From NCBI RefSeq assembly GCF_009469765.1, contig NZ_SSSQ01000001.1:599405-663404 (forward strand): a stretch of 64,000 bases of DNA, read 5' to 3'. The notes under the pieces were generated by a model. That model worked only from the letters and a program-made list of their open reading frames with translations. It did no database searches and had not been told where the DNA came from. The translations under genes and the position numbers were made by a program. This DNA is from Dechloromonas hortensis (GTDB taxonomy: Bacteria > Pseudomonadota > Gammaproteobacteria > Burkholderiales > Rhodocyclaceae). Position 1 is the first letter of the stretch. Each line of letters begins with the position of its first letter. This document shows, in pieces, positions 54,875 through 64,000 of this stretch.

Positions 54875-56524
54875 TTAGGCCTTGGCGTCGTTGGCAGCCT
54901 TGCTACCGGCATCGATCGCCCGGGTGATATGCCACTGCTGGGCGATGGACAGTACGTTATTGACCACCCAGTACAGCACCAGACCAGCCGGGAACCACAG
55001 GAACATCACACCGAAGATCAGCGGCATCAGCATCATGACCTTGGCCTGGATCGGGTCCGGCGGCGTCGGGTTGAGCTTGGTCTGGATGAACATCGAAATG
55101 ATCATCAGCACTGGCAGGATGTAATACGGGTCAGCCGAAGCCAGATCCTTGATCCACAAGATCCACGGTGCATCGCGCATTTCGACGGCACCCAGCAGCA
55201 CCCAGTAGAGGGCGATGAAGACCGGAATCTGGACGACGATCGGCAGGCAGCCACCGAGCGGATTGACCTTTTCGGTCTGGTACATCTTCATCATTTCCTG
55301 ATTCAGACGCTGCTTGTCGTCGGCGTAGCGCTCCTTCAGCTGCATCAGACGCGGCGTCAGGACGCGCATCTTGGCCATCGACTTGTAGGAAGCGGCGGAG
55401 AGCGGGAAGAAGATCGCCTTCAGGATGATGGTCAGGACGACGATGGCCCAGCCCCAGTTGCCGACCAGGCTGTGAATTGCCTGCAGGGCCCAGAAAATCG
55501 GGGCGGCAACAACGGTCAGCCAACCATAATCGACGACCAGGTCGAGACCGGGCGCGATCTGCTTCAGCGCGGCCTGTTCCTGCGGACCGGCATACAGGGT
55601 GACCGAGGTCTCCGACTTGGCACCGGGCGCGATTTCGTTGACCGGAACGATCAGGCCGGCCTGATAGGCGTTGCTGCCTTCCAGCTTGCGCATGTAGAAC
55701 TCGCGCGGCGTCTTGTCCTTCGGTACCCAGGCCGAGACAAAATAGTGCTGGACCATGGCCAGCCAGCCGTTGTCGGCCGTCTTGGCGAACTTGGCCTTGT
55801 TGTCGGCGATATTGCTGAAGTCGACCTTCTGATACTTGTCGGCTTCGGTATAGACGGCTGGACCGGTAAAGGTCGACACCATCTTGGTTTCGCCGGCCGG
55901 GACCACATCGTCACGCTGCAACTGAAAGTAGGCATGCGGTGCCAGCGGCTTGTCGCTGCCATTGGTAATTTCCCAGGCAACGTCGATGACATAGGAGCCG
56001 CGCTTGAAGGTCAGGATCTTGGCAACCTTGACGCCATTGGCCGCCTCGGCTTCCAGACGAACCTTCAATTCCTGGGCATCGTCAGCCAGGGTAGTGGCCC
56101 CGGCAACCCGCTTGAATACCGAGCGGTGGGTGGGCAAGCCGTCGCCGATCAGGCCGCTTTGCGCCATGTATTGGTGCTTGGCGTCAAACAGAACGAAGGT
56201 TTTTTCCTTGTCGTCGTGCTCTTTGTACTTGAGCAATTCGAGACCGACCAGGTCGCCACCTTGTGACGAAATGGTGGCCTTCAGCAGATCGGTGCTGATC
56301 GCGAAGGTTTCGGCAGTGGCGGCAACGCCTGTCGGAACGACGGGCGTTCCAGGCGCGGCACCAGGCTGCAGGGTAGTGGAAGGCTTGGGCGCAGCACCGG
56401 CGGCCTGAGTGGCGGCTACGGTATCGGCGGCCGGCTTCGGCTGGTTGTACTTCTGCCAGTTTTCCCACAGCATGAAGCTGGAGAACGTGAAGATCAAAAC
56501 CAGTATCAGGCGTCGAGTGTCCAT
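54875..56524 (-). CDS. yidC: membrane protein insertase YidC
   Basis: YidC inserts proteins into the inner membrane alone or with SecYEG. The 549-aa protein starts with a membrane segment (MDTRRLILVLIFTFSSFMLW). A Pro/Ala linker and a large periplasmic domain follow, then the C-terminal five-helix 60KD_IMP domain (LFPLSAASYKSMAKMRVLTP, then NPLGGCLPIVVQIPVFIALY). The start at 56524 fits the signal anchor. Confidence 0.97.
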   Translation of the reverse strand: MDTRRLILVLIFTFSSFMLWENWQKYNQPKPAADTVAATQAAGAAPKPSTTLQPGAAPGTPVVPTGVAATAETFAISTDLLKATISSQGGDLVGLELLKYKEHDDKEKTFVLFDAKHQYMAQSGLIGDGLPTHRSVFKRVAGATTLADDAQELKVRLEAEAANGVKVAKILTFKRGSYVIDVAWEITNGSDKPLAPHAYFQLQRDDVVPAGETKMVSTFTGPAVYTEADKYQKVDFSNIADNKAKFAKTADNGWLAMVQHYFVSAWVPKDKTPREFYMRKLEGSNAYQAGLIVPVNEIAPGAKSETSVTLYAGPQEQAALKQIAPGLDLVVDYGWLTVVAAPIFWALQAIHSLVGNWGWAIVVLTIILKAIFFPLSAASYKSMAKMRVLTPRLMQLKERYADDKQRLNQEMMKMYQTEKVNPLGGCLPIVVQIPVFIALYWVLLGAVEMRDAPWILWIKDLASADPYYILPVLMIISMFIQTKLNPTPPDPIQAKVMMLMPLIFGVMFLWFPAGLVLYWVVNNVLSIAQQWHITRAIDAGSKAANDAKA

Positions 56525-56550
56525 GAACGGCCTACGTAAATATTCTTGAA

Positions 56551-56763
56551 TCAGGGTACGGGATCGTACCCGCCGGGATGCCACGGATGACAGCGGCAGA
56601 CGCGCTTGGCGCCAAGCCAGCCACCTTTAATGGCACCGTGTTTCTGTACTGCTTCCACCGCATATTCCGAGCAACTCGGAAAATAACGGCAGCGTCGCCC
56701 CAAAAAGGGACTGATCGCATATTGATAGACACGAAACAGGCCGATCAATATGCGTTTCATCAT
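56551..56763 (-). CDS. yidD: membrane protein insertion efficiency factor YidD
   Basis: This 70-aa protein has the YidD motif [20 protein letters not shown], with cysteines flanking, and ends [12 protein letters not shown]. It associates with the inner membrane and aids YidC-dependent insertion. Two consecutive ATG codons can serve as the start; the start overlaps the rnpA stop. Confidence 0.95.
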   Translation of the reverse strand: MMKRILIGLFRVYQYAISPFLGRRCRYFPSCSEYAVEAVQKHGAIKGGWLGAKRVCRCHPWHPGGYDPVP

Positions 56764-57128
56764 TCATCCCGCTTCGGTTTTGGCCGACGCAGTCTGTCCA
56801 GCAGGGCGACAAAATCGCCGGCCAGCAGTTTACCGTCAAGTGATGACGGTTTTACTGCCAATCGAACGATCAGGTCACAGGCCGGCAGGCTCTCGCGCAG
56901 ACAGCGAAACTGCTCGCGGACGATGCGTTTGACCCTGTTGCGGTCGACTGCCTTTTTGAGCAGCTTTTTGCCGACCACCAACCCGAGCCTTGGCTCCGTA
57001 AAGCCTTCAGCCCGAGGTTGATAATGCAGCATCAGCAATTTCCCGCGAATCGCCTTCCTAAAACCAAAAACGGATGAGAACTCATCCGTTTTTGTCAGGC
57101 GATAGCGTCTGGCGAAGGTTTGTGCCAC
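56760..57128 (-). CDS. rnpA: ribonuclease P protein component
   Basis: RnpA, 122 aa, is the protein subunit of RNase P. The RNR motif is seen in [16 protein letters not shown], preceded by the [14 protein letters not shown] strand. The start is a GTG at 57126-57128, 17 bp after the rpmH stop, so the two genes are co-transcribed as is usual. Confidence 0.96.
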   Translation of the reverse strand: MAQTFARRYRLTKTDEFSSVFGFRKAIRGKLLMLHYQPRAEGFTEPRLGLVVGKKLLKKAVDRNRVKRIVREQFRCLRESLPACDLIVRLAVKPSSLDGKLLAGDFVALLDRLRRPKPKRDE

Positions 57129-57145
57129 CCCGCCGAACGTCCGGG

Positions 57146-57280
57146 TTAAACGCCCAGACGTTTGCGACCTTTGGCGCGGCGAGCAGCAATAACTGCACGG
57201 CCACCCTTGGTGCGCATACGAACCAGGAAGCCATGGGTGCGCTTGCGGCGCACGACCGACGGTTGATACGTGCGTTTCAT
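57146..57280 (-). CDS. rpmH: 50S ribosomal protein L34
   Basis: This 44-aa basic protein matches L34 along its whole length ([20 protein letters not shown], then an Arg/Lys-rich tail ending RKRLGV). The ATG at 57280 is the family start. It is transcribed away from dnaA, as in most bacteria. Confidence 0.98.
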   Translation of the reverse strand: MKRTYQPSVVRRKRTHGFLVRMRTKGGRAVIAARRAKGRKRLGV

Positions 57281-57366
57281 GTTGGTAATCCCTTGATGTG
57301 CTAAGAAAAACACGTGATTACACCGTGTTTTCACTTGTCTTGTCAAGATCAATTATTTGCCAAAGC

Positions 57367-57387
57367 TGTGGATAACCGTGTGGATGA
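57367..57387. promoter_or_regulatory. two DnaA boxes between rpmH and dnaA
   Basis: TGTGGATAA (57367-57375) and TGTGGATGA (57379-57387) are a consensus and a one-mismatch DnaA box in direct orientation, 12 bp apart. They lie in the divergent rpmH-dnaA region and may serve dnaA autoregulation or the origin. Confidence 0.75.
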
Positions 57388-57410
57388 CGAGTAGAATACG
57401 GCCTTCCCAA

Positions 57411-57451
57411 GGCGGCCAATCGGCCGCCGATTTTGTTATAAAAATAACAAA
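57411..57451. other. GC hairpin and AT palindrome in the dnaA leader
   Basis: GGCGGCC-AATC-GGCCGCC (57411-57428) is a 7-bp stem-loop. It is followed by TTTGTTAT-AAAA-ATAACAAA (57432-57451), an 8-bp perfect inverted repeat in an AT-rich stretch. The pair may be a transcript stem, a protein site or part of an unwinding region; function is not shown. Confidence 0.4.
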
Positions 57452-57516
57452 TAAATCATATAGTTAAAACCGCAATCCAGGCCGCCTGGGCAATGCGGCA
57501 AGGAGTGTAGGTTTCG

Positions 57517-58905
57517 ATGGCCGGTTTCTGGGAATCTTGTCTACTGCGTTTTGAGCAGGAATTGCCCGCGCAGCAATTCAATACCTGGATCAAGCCACTG
57601 CGGCTCGAAGGTGAAAATGCGCCGCAGGAAGGTCTGCGCCTGATCGCACCGAACAGCTTCATCCTGAAATGGATTCGCGACCGCTATCTCGGCCGGATTG
57701 AAGAATATAGCCGTACGTTCTTTGCCGAGCCGATCAGCATCGACCTGATCATCGGCAGCAGCAAGGTCAGCGCCGCCACCGCCGATGCACCGCGCCCGAT
57801 CCTGGCCGGAATCCCCGCTTCGTCGTCTACACCGGCCACCCAGGGCGGTACTGTGGAGAAAGGACGCGGCAAGGGCAGCAATTACGAGAAATCCCGGCTC
57901 TTCTCGTCGTTCACTTTCGACAATCTGGTCGTCGGCAAGGCCAATGACCTGGCCCGGGCAGCCGCCGTACAGGTCGCCAACAATCCGGGGGGTGCCTACA
58001 ACCCCTTGTTCATTTATGGCGGTGCCGGTCTCGGCAAGACCCACCTGATTCACGCAATCGGCAACACCATCCTCAAGGAAAACCCGGAAAAGATCGTCCG
58101 CTACGTGCATGCGGAAGACTATTACTCCGACGTCGTGCGCGCCTATCAGCAGAAATCCTTCGATACCTTCAAGCGCATGTACCGGACGCTGGATGTCCTG
58201 CTGCTCGACGACGTGCAGTTCTTCAATGGCAAGAACCGCTCGCAGGAAGAGTTCTTCTTCCTGTTCAATGCGCTGATCGAAGCCCGCAAGCAGATCATCA
58301 TCACCTGCGATACCTATCCGAAAGACATCAACGGCCTGGACGACCGTCTGGTCACCCGCTTCGACTGGGGTCTGACCGTCCAGATCGAACCGCCGGAACT
58401 GGAAATGCGGGTCGCCATTCTGAAAAAGAAGGCGGAGGCCGAAGGACTGCAACTCGACGACGAAGTCGCTTTTTTCATTGCCAAGCATTTGCGTTCGAAT
58501 GTTCGCGAACTGGAAGGCGCGCTGAAGAAGGTCCTCGCTTATTCGTCCTTCCATGGGCGGATTATCGCCCTCGACCTGGCCAAGGAAGCCCTCAAGGATC
58601 TGATCGGCTCGGTACGCAACGTCGGCATGGACAACATCCAGAAAACGGTCGCCGACTATTACAAGATCAAGGTTGCCGATCTCTTTTCCAAGAAGCGGAC
58701 GCGAGCCATCGCCCGGCCGCGCCAGGTCGCGATGTGGCTATGCCGCGAAGTGACGTCACACAGTTTTCCGGAAATTGGTGATGCCTTCGGCGGTCGTGAT
58801 CACACCACGGTGATTCATGCCGTCAAAACCATCGATTCGCTACGCACCAAGGAAAACGAACTGAATCACGACCTGCACGTATTGCTGCAAGTATTGAAGG
58901 GATAA
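57517..58905 (+). CDS. dnaA: chromosomal replication initiator DnaA
   Basis: DnaA, 462 aa, binds DnaA boxes and melts the origin. Domain I (residues about 1-85), a variable linker, the AAA+ core with Walker A GGAGLGKT near residue 168 and Walker B LLLDDVQFF, and the C-terminal DNA-binding signature GGRDHTTVIHAVK are all present. AAGGAG lies upstream of the ATG at 57517. It is followed by the origin-like module and dnaN. Confidence 0.98.
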   Translation: MAGFWESCLLRFEQELPAQQFNTWIKPLRLEGENAPQEGLRLIAPNSFILKWIRDRYLGRIEEYSRTFFAEPISIDLIIGSSKVSAATADAPRPILAGIPASSSTPATQGGTVEKGRGKGSNYEKSRLFSSFTFDNLVVGKANDLARAAAVQVANNPGGAYNPLFIYGGAGLGKTHLIHAIGNTILKENPEKIVRYVHAEDYYSDVVRAYQQKSFDTFKRMYRTLDVLLLDDVQFFNGKNRSQEEFFFLFNALIEARKQIIITCDTYPKDINGLDDRLVTRFDWGLTVQIEPPELEMRVAILKKKAEAEGLQLDDEVAFFIAKHLRSNVRELEGALKKVLAYSSFHGRIIALDLAKEALKDLIGSVRNVGMDNIQKTVADYYKIKVADLFSKKRTRAIARPRQVAMWLCREVTSHSFPEIGDAFGGRDHTTVIHAVKTIDSLRTKENELNHDLHVLLQVLKG

Positions 58906-58918
58906 GGCCTGTCGATAA

Positions 58919-59098
58919 GCCTGTGCACAACTTGTCAGGCGAATGTGAGCTAACTGGGCATTAGTCGTTTGTGGGAAAATTGTCCAGATTTCATCCACAG
59001 GCAATTCAGAGCTTTTTGCAGACCCAGATTTTCAAAATAATTGTCTGAAAATAAACGTTAATTTATTGTTATCCACAGATCTGTTCCCGATATAGTCT
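58919..59098 (+). other. origin-like module in dnaA-dnaN gap (oriC-like B)
   Basis: This 180-bp stretch holds TCATCCACA (58991-58999) and TTATCCACA (59069-59077), with an AT-rich segment between them. It also has TGTGCACAA near its left end and a TGTGGGAAA near-box. It is the direct counterpart of the inverted module at 53301-53480. dnaN starts 17 bases later. It is the best candidate for the replication origin or half of it. Confidence 0.75.
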
Positions 59099-59115
59099 AT
59101 TAAGGAATTTAATTT

Positions 59116-60222
59116 ATGATTCTTATTAAAACCCAAAGAGACACACTGCTGGCGCCATTGCAGTCGGTGTCGGGGATTGTTGAACGTCGTCATACCCTGC
59201 CTATCTTGTCCAATGTCCTGCTGGAAAAGAAGGGTGACCGTCTCACTCTGCTGGCGACCGACATTGAAATCCAGATAACGACGGCAACCGATGGTGCCGG
59301 TGGTGAAGGCGACGGCGCCGTTACCGTCGGTGCCCGCAAGCTGCAGGAAATCCTGCGCTCGTTGCCCGACACCACCGAAGTCAGCCTGATTCTCGAAGAC
59401 AAGCGCCTGCAAGTGCGCGGCGGCAAGAGTCGGTTCAGCCTGCAGACCTTGCCGGCCGACGATTTCCCGCGCATGACGATGAGCGAAGGCGAAACCAAGC
59501 AGTTCCAGATTTCGCAAAAGGCCTTTCGCCAACTGCTCGGCAAGACCCAGTACAGCATGGCCGCGCAGGACGTCCGTTATTACCTGAATGGTTTGCTGCT
59601 GCTGGTCGAAGGTAAGGAATTGCGTGCCGTGGCGACCGATGGTCATCGCCTGGCTTTTGCCAGCGTTGAAATCGAAGCTGAATTGCCGCGCCAGGAAATG
59701 ATCCTGCCGCGCAAGACCGTGCTCGAACTGAACCGTCTGTTGGTCGATAGCGAAGAGCCGCTCAGCATCACGCTGGCCGCGAATCAGGTGCGCTTCGCCT
59801 TCGGTTCGGTGGTGCTGGTTTCCAAGTTGATCGATGGCAAGTTCCCGGATTACGAGCGCGTGGTTCCGGCGACGCTGAAGAATCACATGACCGTTGGTCG
59901 GCAGACCCTGATGCAGGCAATGAACCGTGCCGCCATTCTGACCAACGAAAAATTCCGCGGTGTGCGCGTCGTTCTGGGCGACAATAGCCTGAAGCTGATT
60001 GCTGCCAATGCCGAGCAGGAAGAAGCGCTGGAAGAAATCGAAGTTCAGTATCAGGGCGATGCCATCGACGTTGGCTTCAACGTTGGCTACCTGCTCGACG
60101 TCTTGAATAACGTCCACACCGAAGAAATTCAGTGGAGTTTCAACGACGCCAATTCGAGCGCTCTGATCACCGTACCGGGCAACGAGCGATTCAAGTACGT
60201 TGTCATGCCGATGCGGATTTGA
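59116..60222 (+). CDS. dnaN: DNA polymerase III beta subunit (sliding clamp)
   Basis: The clamp, 368 aa, has three repeated folds. The first shows LSNVLLEKKGDRLTLLATDI, and the C-terminus ends with the typical Y-V-V-M-P-M-R-I. It tethers polymerase III to DNA. AAGGA lies about eight bases before the ATG. It is 210 bp after dnaA in the standard dnaA-dnaN-gyrB order (recF is absent between dnaN and gyrB). Confidence 0.98.
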   Translation: MILIKTQRDTLLAPLQSVSGIVERRHTLPILSNVLLEKKGDRLTLLATDIEIQITTATDGAGGEGDGAVTVGARKLQEILRSLPDTTEVSLILEDKRLQVRGGKSRFSLQTLPADDFPRMTMSEGETKQFQISQKAFRQLLGKTQYSMAAQDVRYYLNGLLLLVEGKELRAVATDGHRLAFASVEIEAELPRQEMILPRKTVLELNRLLVDSEEPLSITLAANQVRFAFGSVVLVSKLIDGKFPDYERVVPATLKNHMTVGRQTLMQAMNRAAILTNEKFRGVRVVLGDNSLKLIAANAEQEEALEEIEVQYQGDAIDVGFNVGYLLDVLNNVHTEEIQWSFNDANSSALITVPGNERFKYVVMPMRI

Positions 60223-60229
60223 TCCCTGA

Positions 60230-62749
<2,520 letters not shown>

Positions 62750-62784
62750 TTAATTTTATTGTCATAAATTAATTTGAGATTAGA

Positions 62785-62815
62785 AAGCCCCGTGAGAAAT
62801 CTAGGGGCTTTTTTT
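62785..62815 (+). terminator. rho-independent terminator after gyrB
   Basis: AAGCCCC and GGGGCTT form a 7-bp stem around a 12-base loop, followed by a run of T. It lies 36 bp after the gyrB stop and is a clear intrinsic terminator. The next 140 bp (to about 62955) hold no supportable gene. Confidence 0.88.
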
Positions 62816-62959
62816 CATCCATTTGAGTTCCTATCCCATGCTGTAGATTTGTCAGCCGATTGATATGCGATGCGTCTCTTTTTTCTGGCCTTACAGGGCT
62901 TGCGCAGGTGGCTGCAACGGCGTTTTTATTTTCATTAGTTAAAAATATATATTTTTTGA

Positions 62960-62987
62960 TTGCAATATTTTGCCAATTCCCTATAAT
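62960..62987 (+). promoter_or_regulatory. sigma-70-type promoter for the tRNA cluster
   Basis: A -35-like TTGCAA (62960-62965) and a perfect -10 TATAAT (62982-62987) are separated by 16 bp. They are preceded by an A/T-rich tract and followed by a GC-rich discriminator (CGCGCCC). Those features fit strong, growth-rate controlled stable-RNA promoters. The first tRNA starts 19 bp later. Confidence 0.75.
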
Positions 62988-63006
62988 TCGCGCCCTCAGC
63001 ACCTGT

Positions 63007-63091
<85 letters not shown>

Positions 63092-63107
63092 GTATTGTTG
63101 AGGTTGT

Positions 63108-63183
<76 letters not shown>

Positions 63184-63205
63184 ACGTTGGAAATGATAGT
63201 CCAGG

Positions 63206-63281
63206 GTCCCCATCGTCTAGAGGCCTAGGACACCGCCCTTTCACGGCGGTAACCGGGGTTCGAATCCCCGTGGGGACGCCA
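63206..63281 (+). tRNA. tRNA-Glu (anticodon TTC)
   Basis: This 76-base tRNA has acceptor GTCCCCA/TGGGGAC. The stem CCGCC/GGCGG encloses loop CTTTCAC, giving TTC. Encoded CCA with discriminator G. Confidence 0.95.
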
Positions 63282-63310
63282 AGTATCTGGCAGAACAGTT
63301 TTAGCAAACT

Positions 63311-63387
63311 GGAGTGGTAGTTCAGTTGGTTAGAATACCGGCCTGTCACGCCGGGGGTCGCGGGTTCGAGTCCCGTCCACTCCGCCA
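63311..63387 (+). tRNA. tRNA-Asp (anticodon GTC)
   Basis: This 77-base tRNA has acceptor GGAGTGG/CCACTCC. The stem CCGGC/GCCGG encloses loop CTGTCAC, giving GTC. Discriminator G and encoded CCA. Confidence 0.95.
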
Positions 63388-63412
63388 ACATCGGTTTTTA
63401 GCAGGGTACAGA

Positions 63413-63488
63413 GCGGCAGTAGCTCAGTTGGTAGAGCGATACCTTGCCAAGGTATAGGTCGAGAGTTCGAGACTCTTCTGCCGCTCCA
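63413..63488 (+). tRNA. tRNA-Gly (anticodon GCC)
   Basis: This 76-base tRNA has acceptor GCGGCAG/CTGCCGC. The stem ATACC/GGTAT encloses loop TTGCCAA, giving GCC. Discriminator T and encoded CCA. Confidence 0.95.
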
Positions 63489-63536
63489 GGTTATTACCAC
63501 CTGGCAATTGTGTATTAAAGACAGTGTCTATACGGA

Positions 63537-63612
63537 CGCGGGGTGGAGCAGTTGGCAGCTCGTCGGGCTCATAACCCGAAGGTCGCAGGTTCAAGTCCTG
63601 CCCCCGCAACCA
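63537..63612 (+). tRNA. initiator tRNA-fMet (anticodon CAT)
   Basis: The acceptor CGCGGGG opposite CCCCGCA leaves a C1-A72 mismatch, the mark of bacterial initiator tRNA. The anticodon stem has three consecutive G-C pairs (TCGGG/CCCGA) around loop CTCATAA. CCA is encoded. Confidence 0.93.
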
Positions 63613-63624
63613 ACTTATTTCAGT

Positions 63625-63701
63625 GCGTCCTTAGCTCAGTTGGTTAGAGCGCCACGTTGACATCGTGGAGGTCGATGGTTCGAATCCGTCAGGACGCACC
63701 A
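63625..63701 (+). tRNA. tRNA-Val (anticodon GAC)
   Basis: This 77-base tRNA has acceptor GCGTCCT/AGGACGC. The stem CCACG/CGTGG encloses loop TTGACAT, giving GAC. Discriminator A and encoded CCA. It is the last tRNA before the rRNA promoter; bases 63702-63847 hold no gene I can support. Confidence 0.95.
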
Positions 63702-63847
63702 AGTCTTTTCTCTCATGTGGTCCCATAGCGGCGTACTCGCTTGGTAGATAGGCGAGATGCTGGCAGTTTCTTTGACGCATGAGCAGTAGTGTCAAAATAA
63801 GTTCAATGTCATATTTTTTGAATTTTTGAATTATTTTTAGATTTTGT

Positions 63848-63876
63848 TTGACAGCGGCGATTTAAATCTACATAAT
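63848..63876 (+). promoter_or_regulatory. rRNA operon promoter
   Basis: Consensus -35 TTGACA (63848-63853), a 17-bp spacer and -10 CATAAT (63871-63876) are preceded by an A/T-rich UP-element-like tract (about 63805-63847). A GC-rich discriminator follows. The layout is that of a ribosomal RNA promoter, and the leader motif downstream supports it. Confidence 0.85.
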
Positions 63877-63923
63877 ACGCCCCCTTCGCTGCTGACGAAA
63901 CGCAAGTAACGGCGCGGCGGAAC

Positions 63924-63936
63924 TGATCTTTAACAA
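63924..63936 (+). promoter_or_regulatory. rRNA leader boxA antitermination motif
   Basis: TGATCTTTAACAA closely matches the boxA motif of rRNA leaders (E. coli TGCTCTTTAACA), where NusB/NusE bind to prevent termination. The following sequence to the window edge looks like a 16S rRNA leader; mature 16S is not reached. Confidence 0.85.
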
Positions 63937-64000
63937 CTTGAACAACCGATAGGTGTGGGTGCCTTGATGCTAGCAACGCAAGTTGCACAAAAGTATTAAA

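Overview
The window looks like the chromosomal origin region of a GC-rich betaproteobacterium, probably order Rhodocyclales (Dechloromonas/Azonexus-like). This rests on the gene order rpmH-rnpA-yidD-yidC-mnmE / dnaA-dnaN-gyrB, an lptB-rpoN-hpf-ptsN-hprK block, a betaproteobacterial-type rRNA leader at the right edge, and the protein sequences. The genus is inference; the origin-proximal location is supported directly by DnaA boxes and by three parS-like sites.

Layout. 1-5.1 kb: a partial alpha/beta hydrolase, a YjfB-like small protein, a hypothetical, a MidA-type methyltransferase, ttcA, and a cyclase-FHA fusion. 5.2-11 kb (minus strand): a PsiF-repeat protein, hprK, ptsN, hpf, rpoN, lptB, recX and recA, with an SOS box upstream of recA. 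11.2-25 kb: housekeeping and transport genes (pseudouridine synthase, solute:sodium symporter, VanZ protein, P-type ATPase, ferredoxin, a NodI/NodJ-like ABC pair split by a reversed block, cutA, dsbD).

25.8-40.9 kb (plus strand) is a long, translationally coupled operon that matches aryl-polyene (APE/xanthomonadin-type) pigment clusters: two ACPs, two ketosynthases plus a chain-length-factor-like partner, ketoreductase, two hotdog enzymes, acyl/aryl-ACP ligase, membrane protein, acyltransferase, LolA-like carrier and MMPL exporter. It also carries less usual members (NodB-type deacetylase, two methyltransferases, a DUF1615 lipoprotein). A facing minus-strand operon (53.0-43.9 kb) supplies what the first lacks: a chorismatase for the hydroxybenzoate starter, a flavin-dependent halogenase, a B12-binding radical SAM enzyme, a lipoprotein, a MipA-type outer membrane protein, a PlsC-like acyltransferase, a glycosyltransferase, a methyltransferase and an antiporter. 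Together they predict a halogenated, membrane-anchored aryl polyene. An AT-richer patch at 42.4-43.75 kb between the two halves holds small hypothetical genes and looks acquired.

53-62.8 kb is the replication-origin core. A 180-bp origin-like module with DnaA boxes lies in the dnaA-dnaN gap. A second copy, inverted and about 72% identical without gaps by my count, lies downstream of mnmE, so the mnmE...dnaA block is bracketed by inverted origin-like modules. gyrB is followed by a terminator, a promoter and seven tRNA genes (Leu, Ala, Glu, Asp, Gly, fMet, Val), and then by the promoter and boxA leader of an rRNA operon whose genes lie beyond the window.
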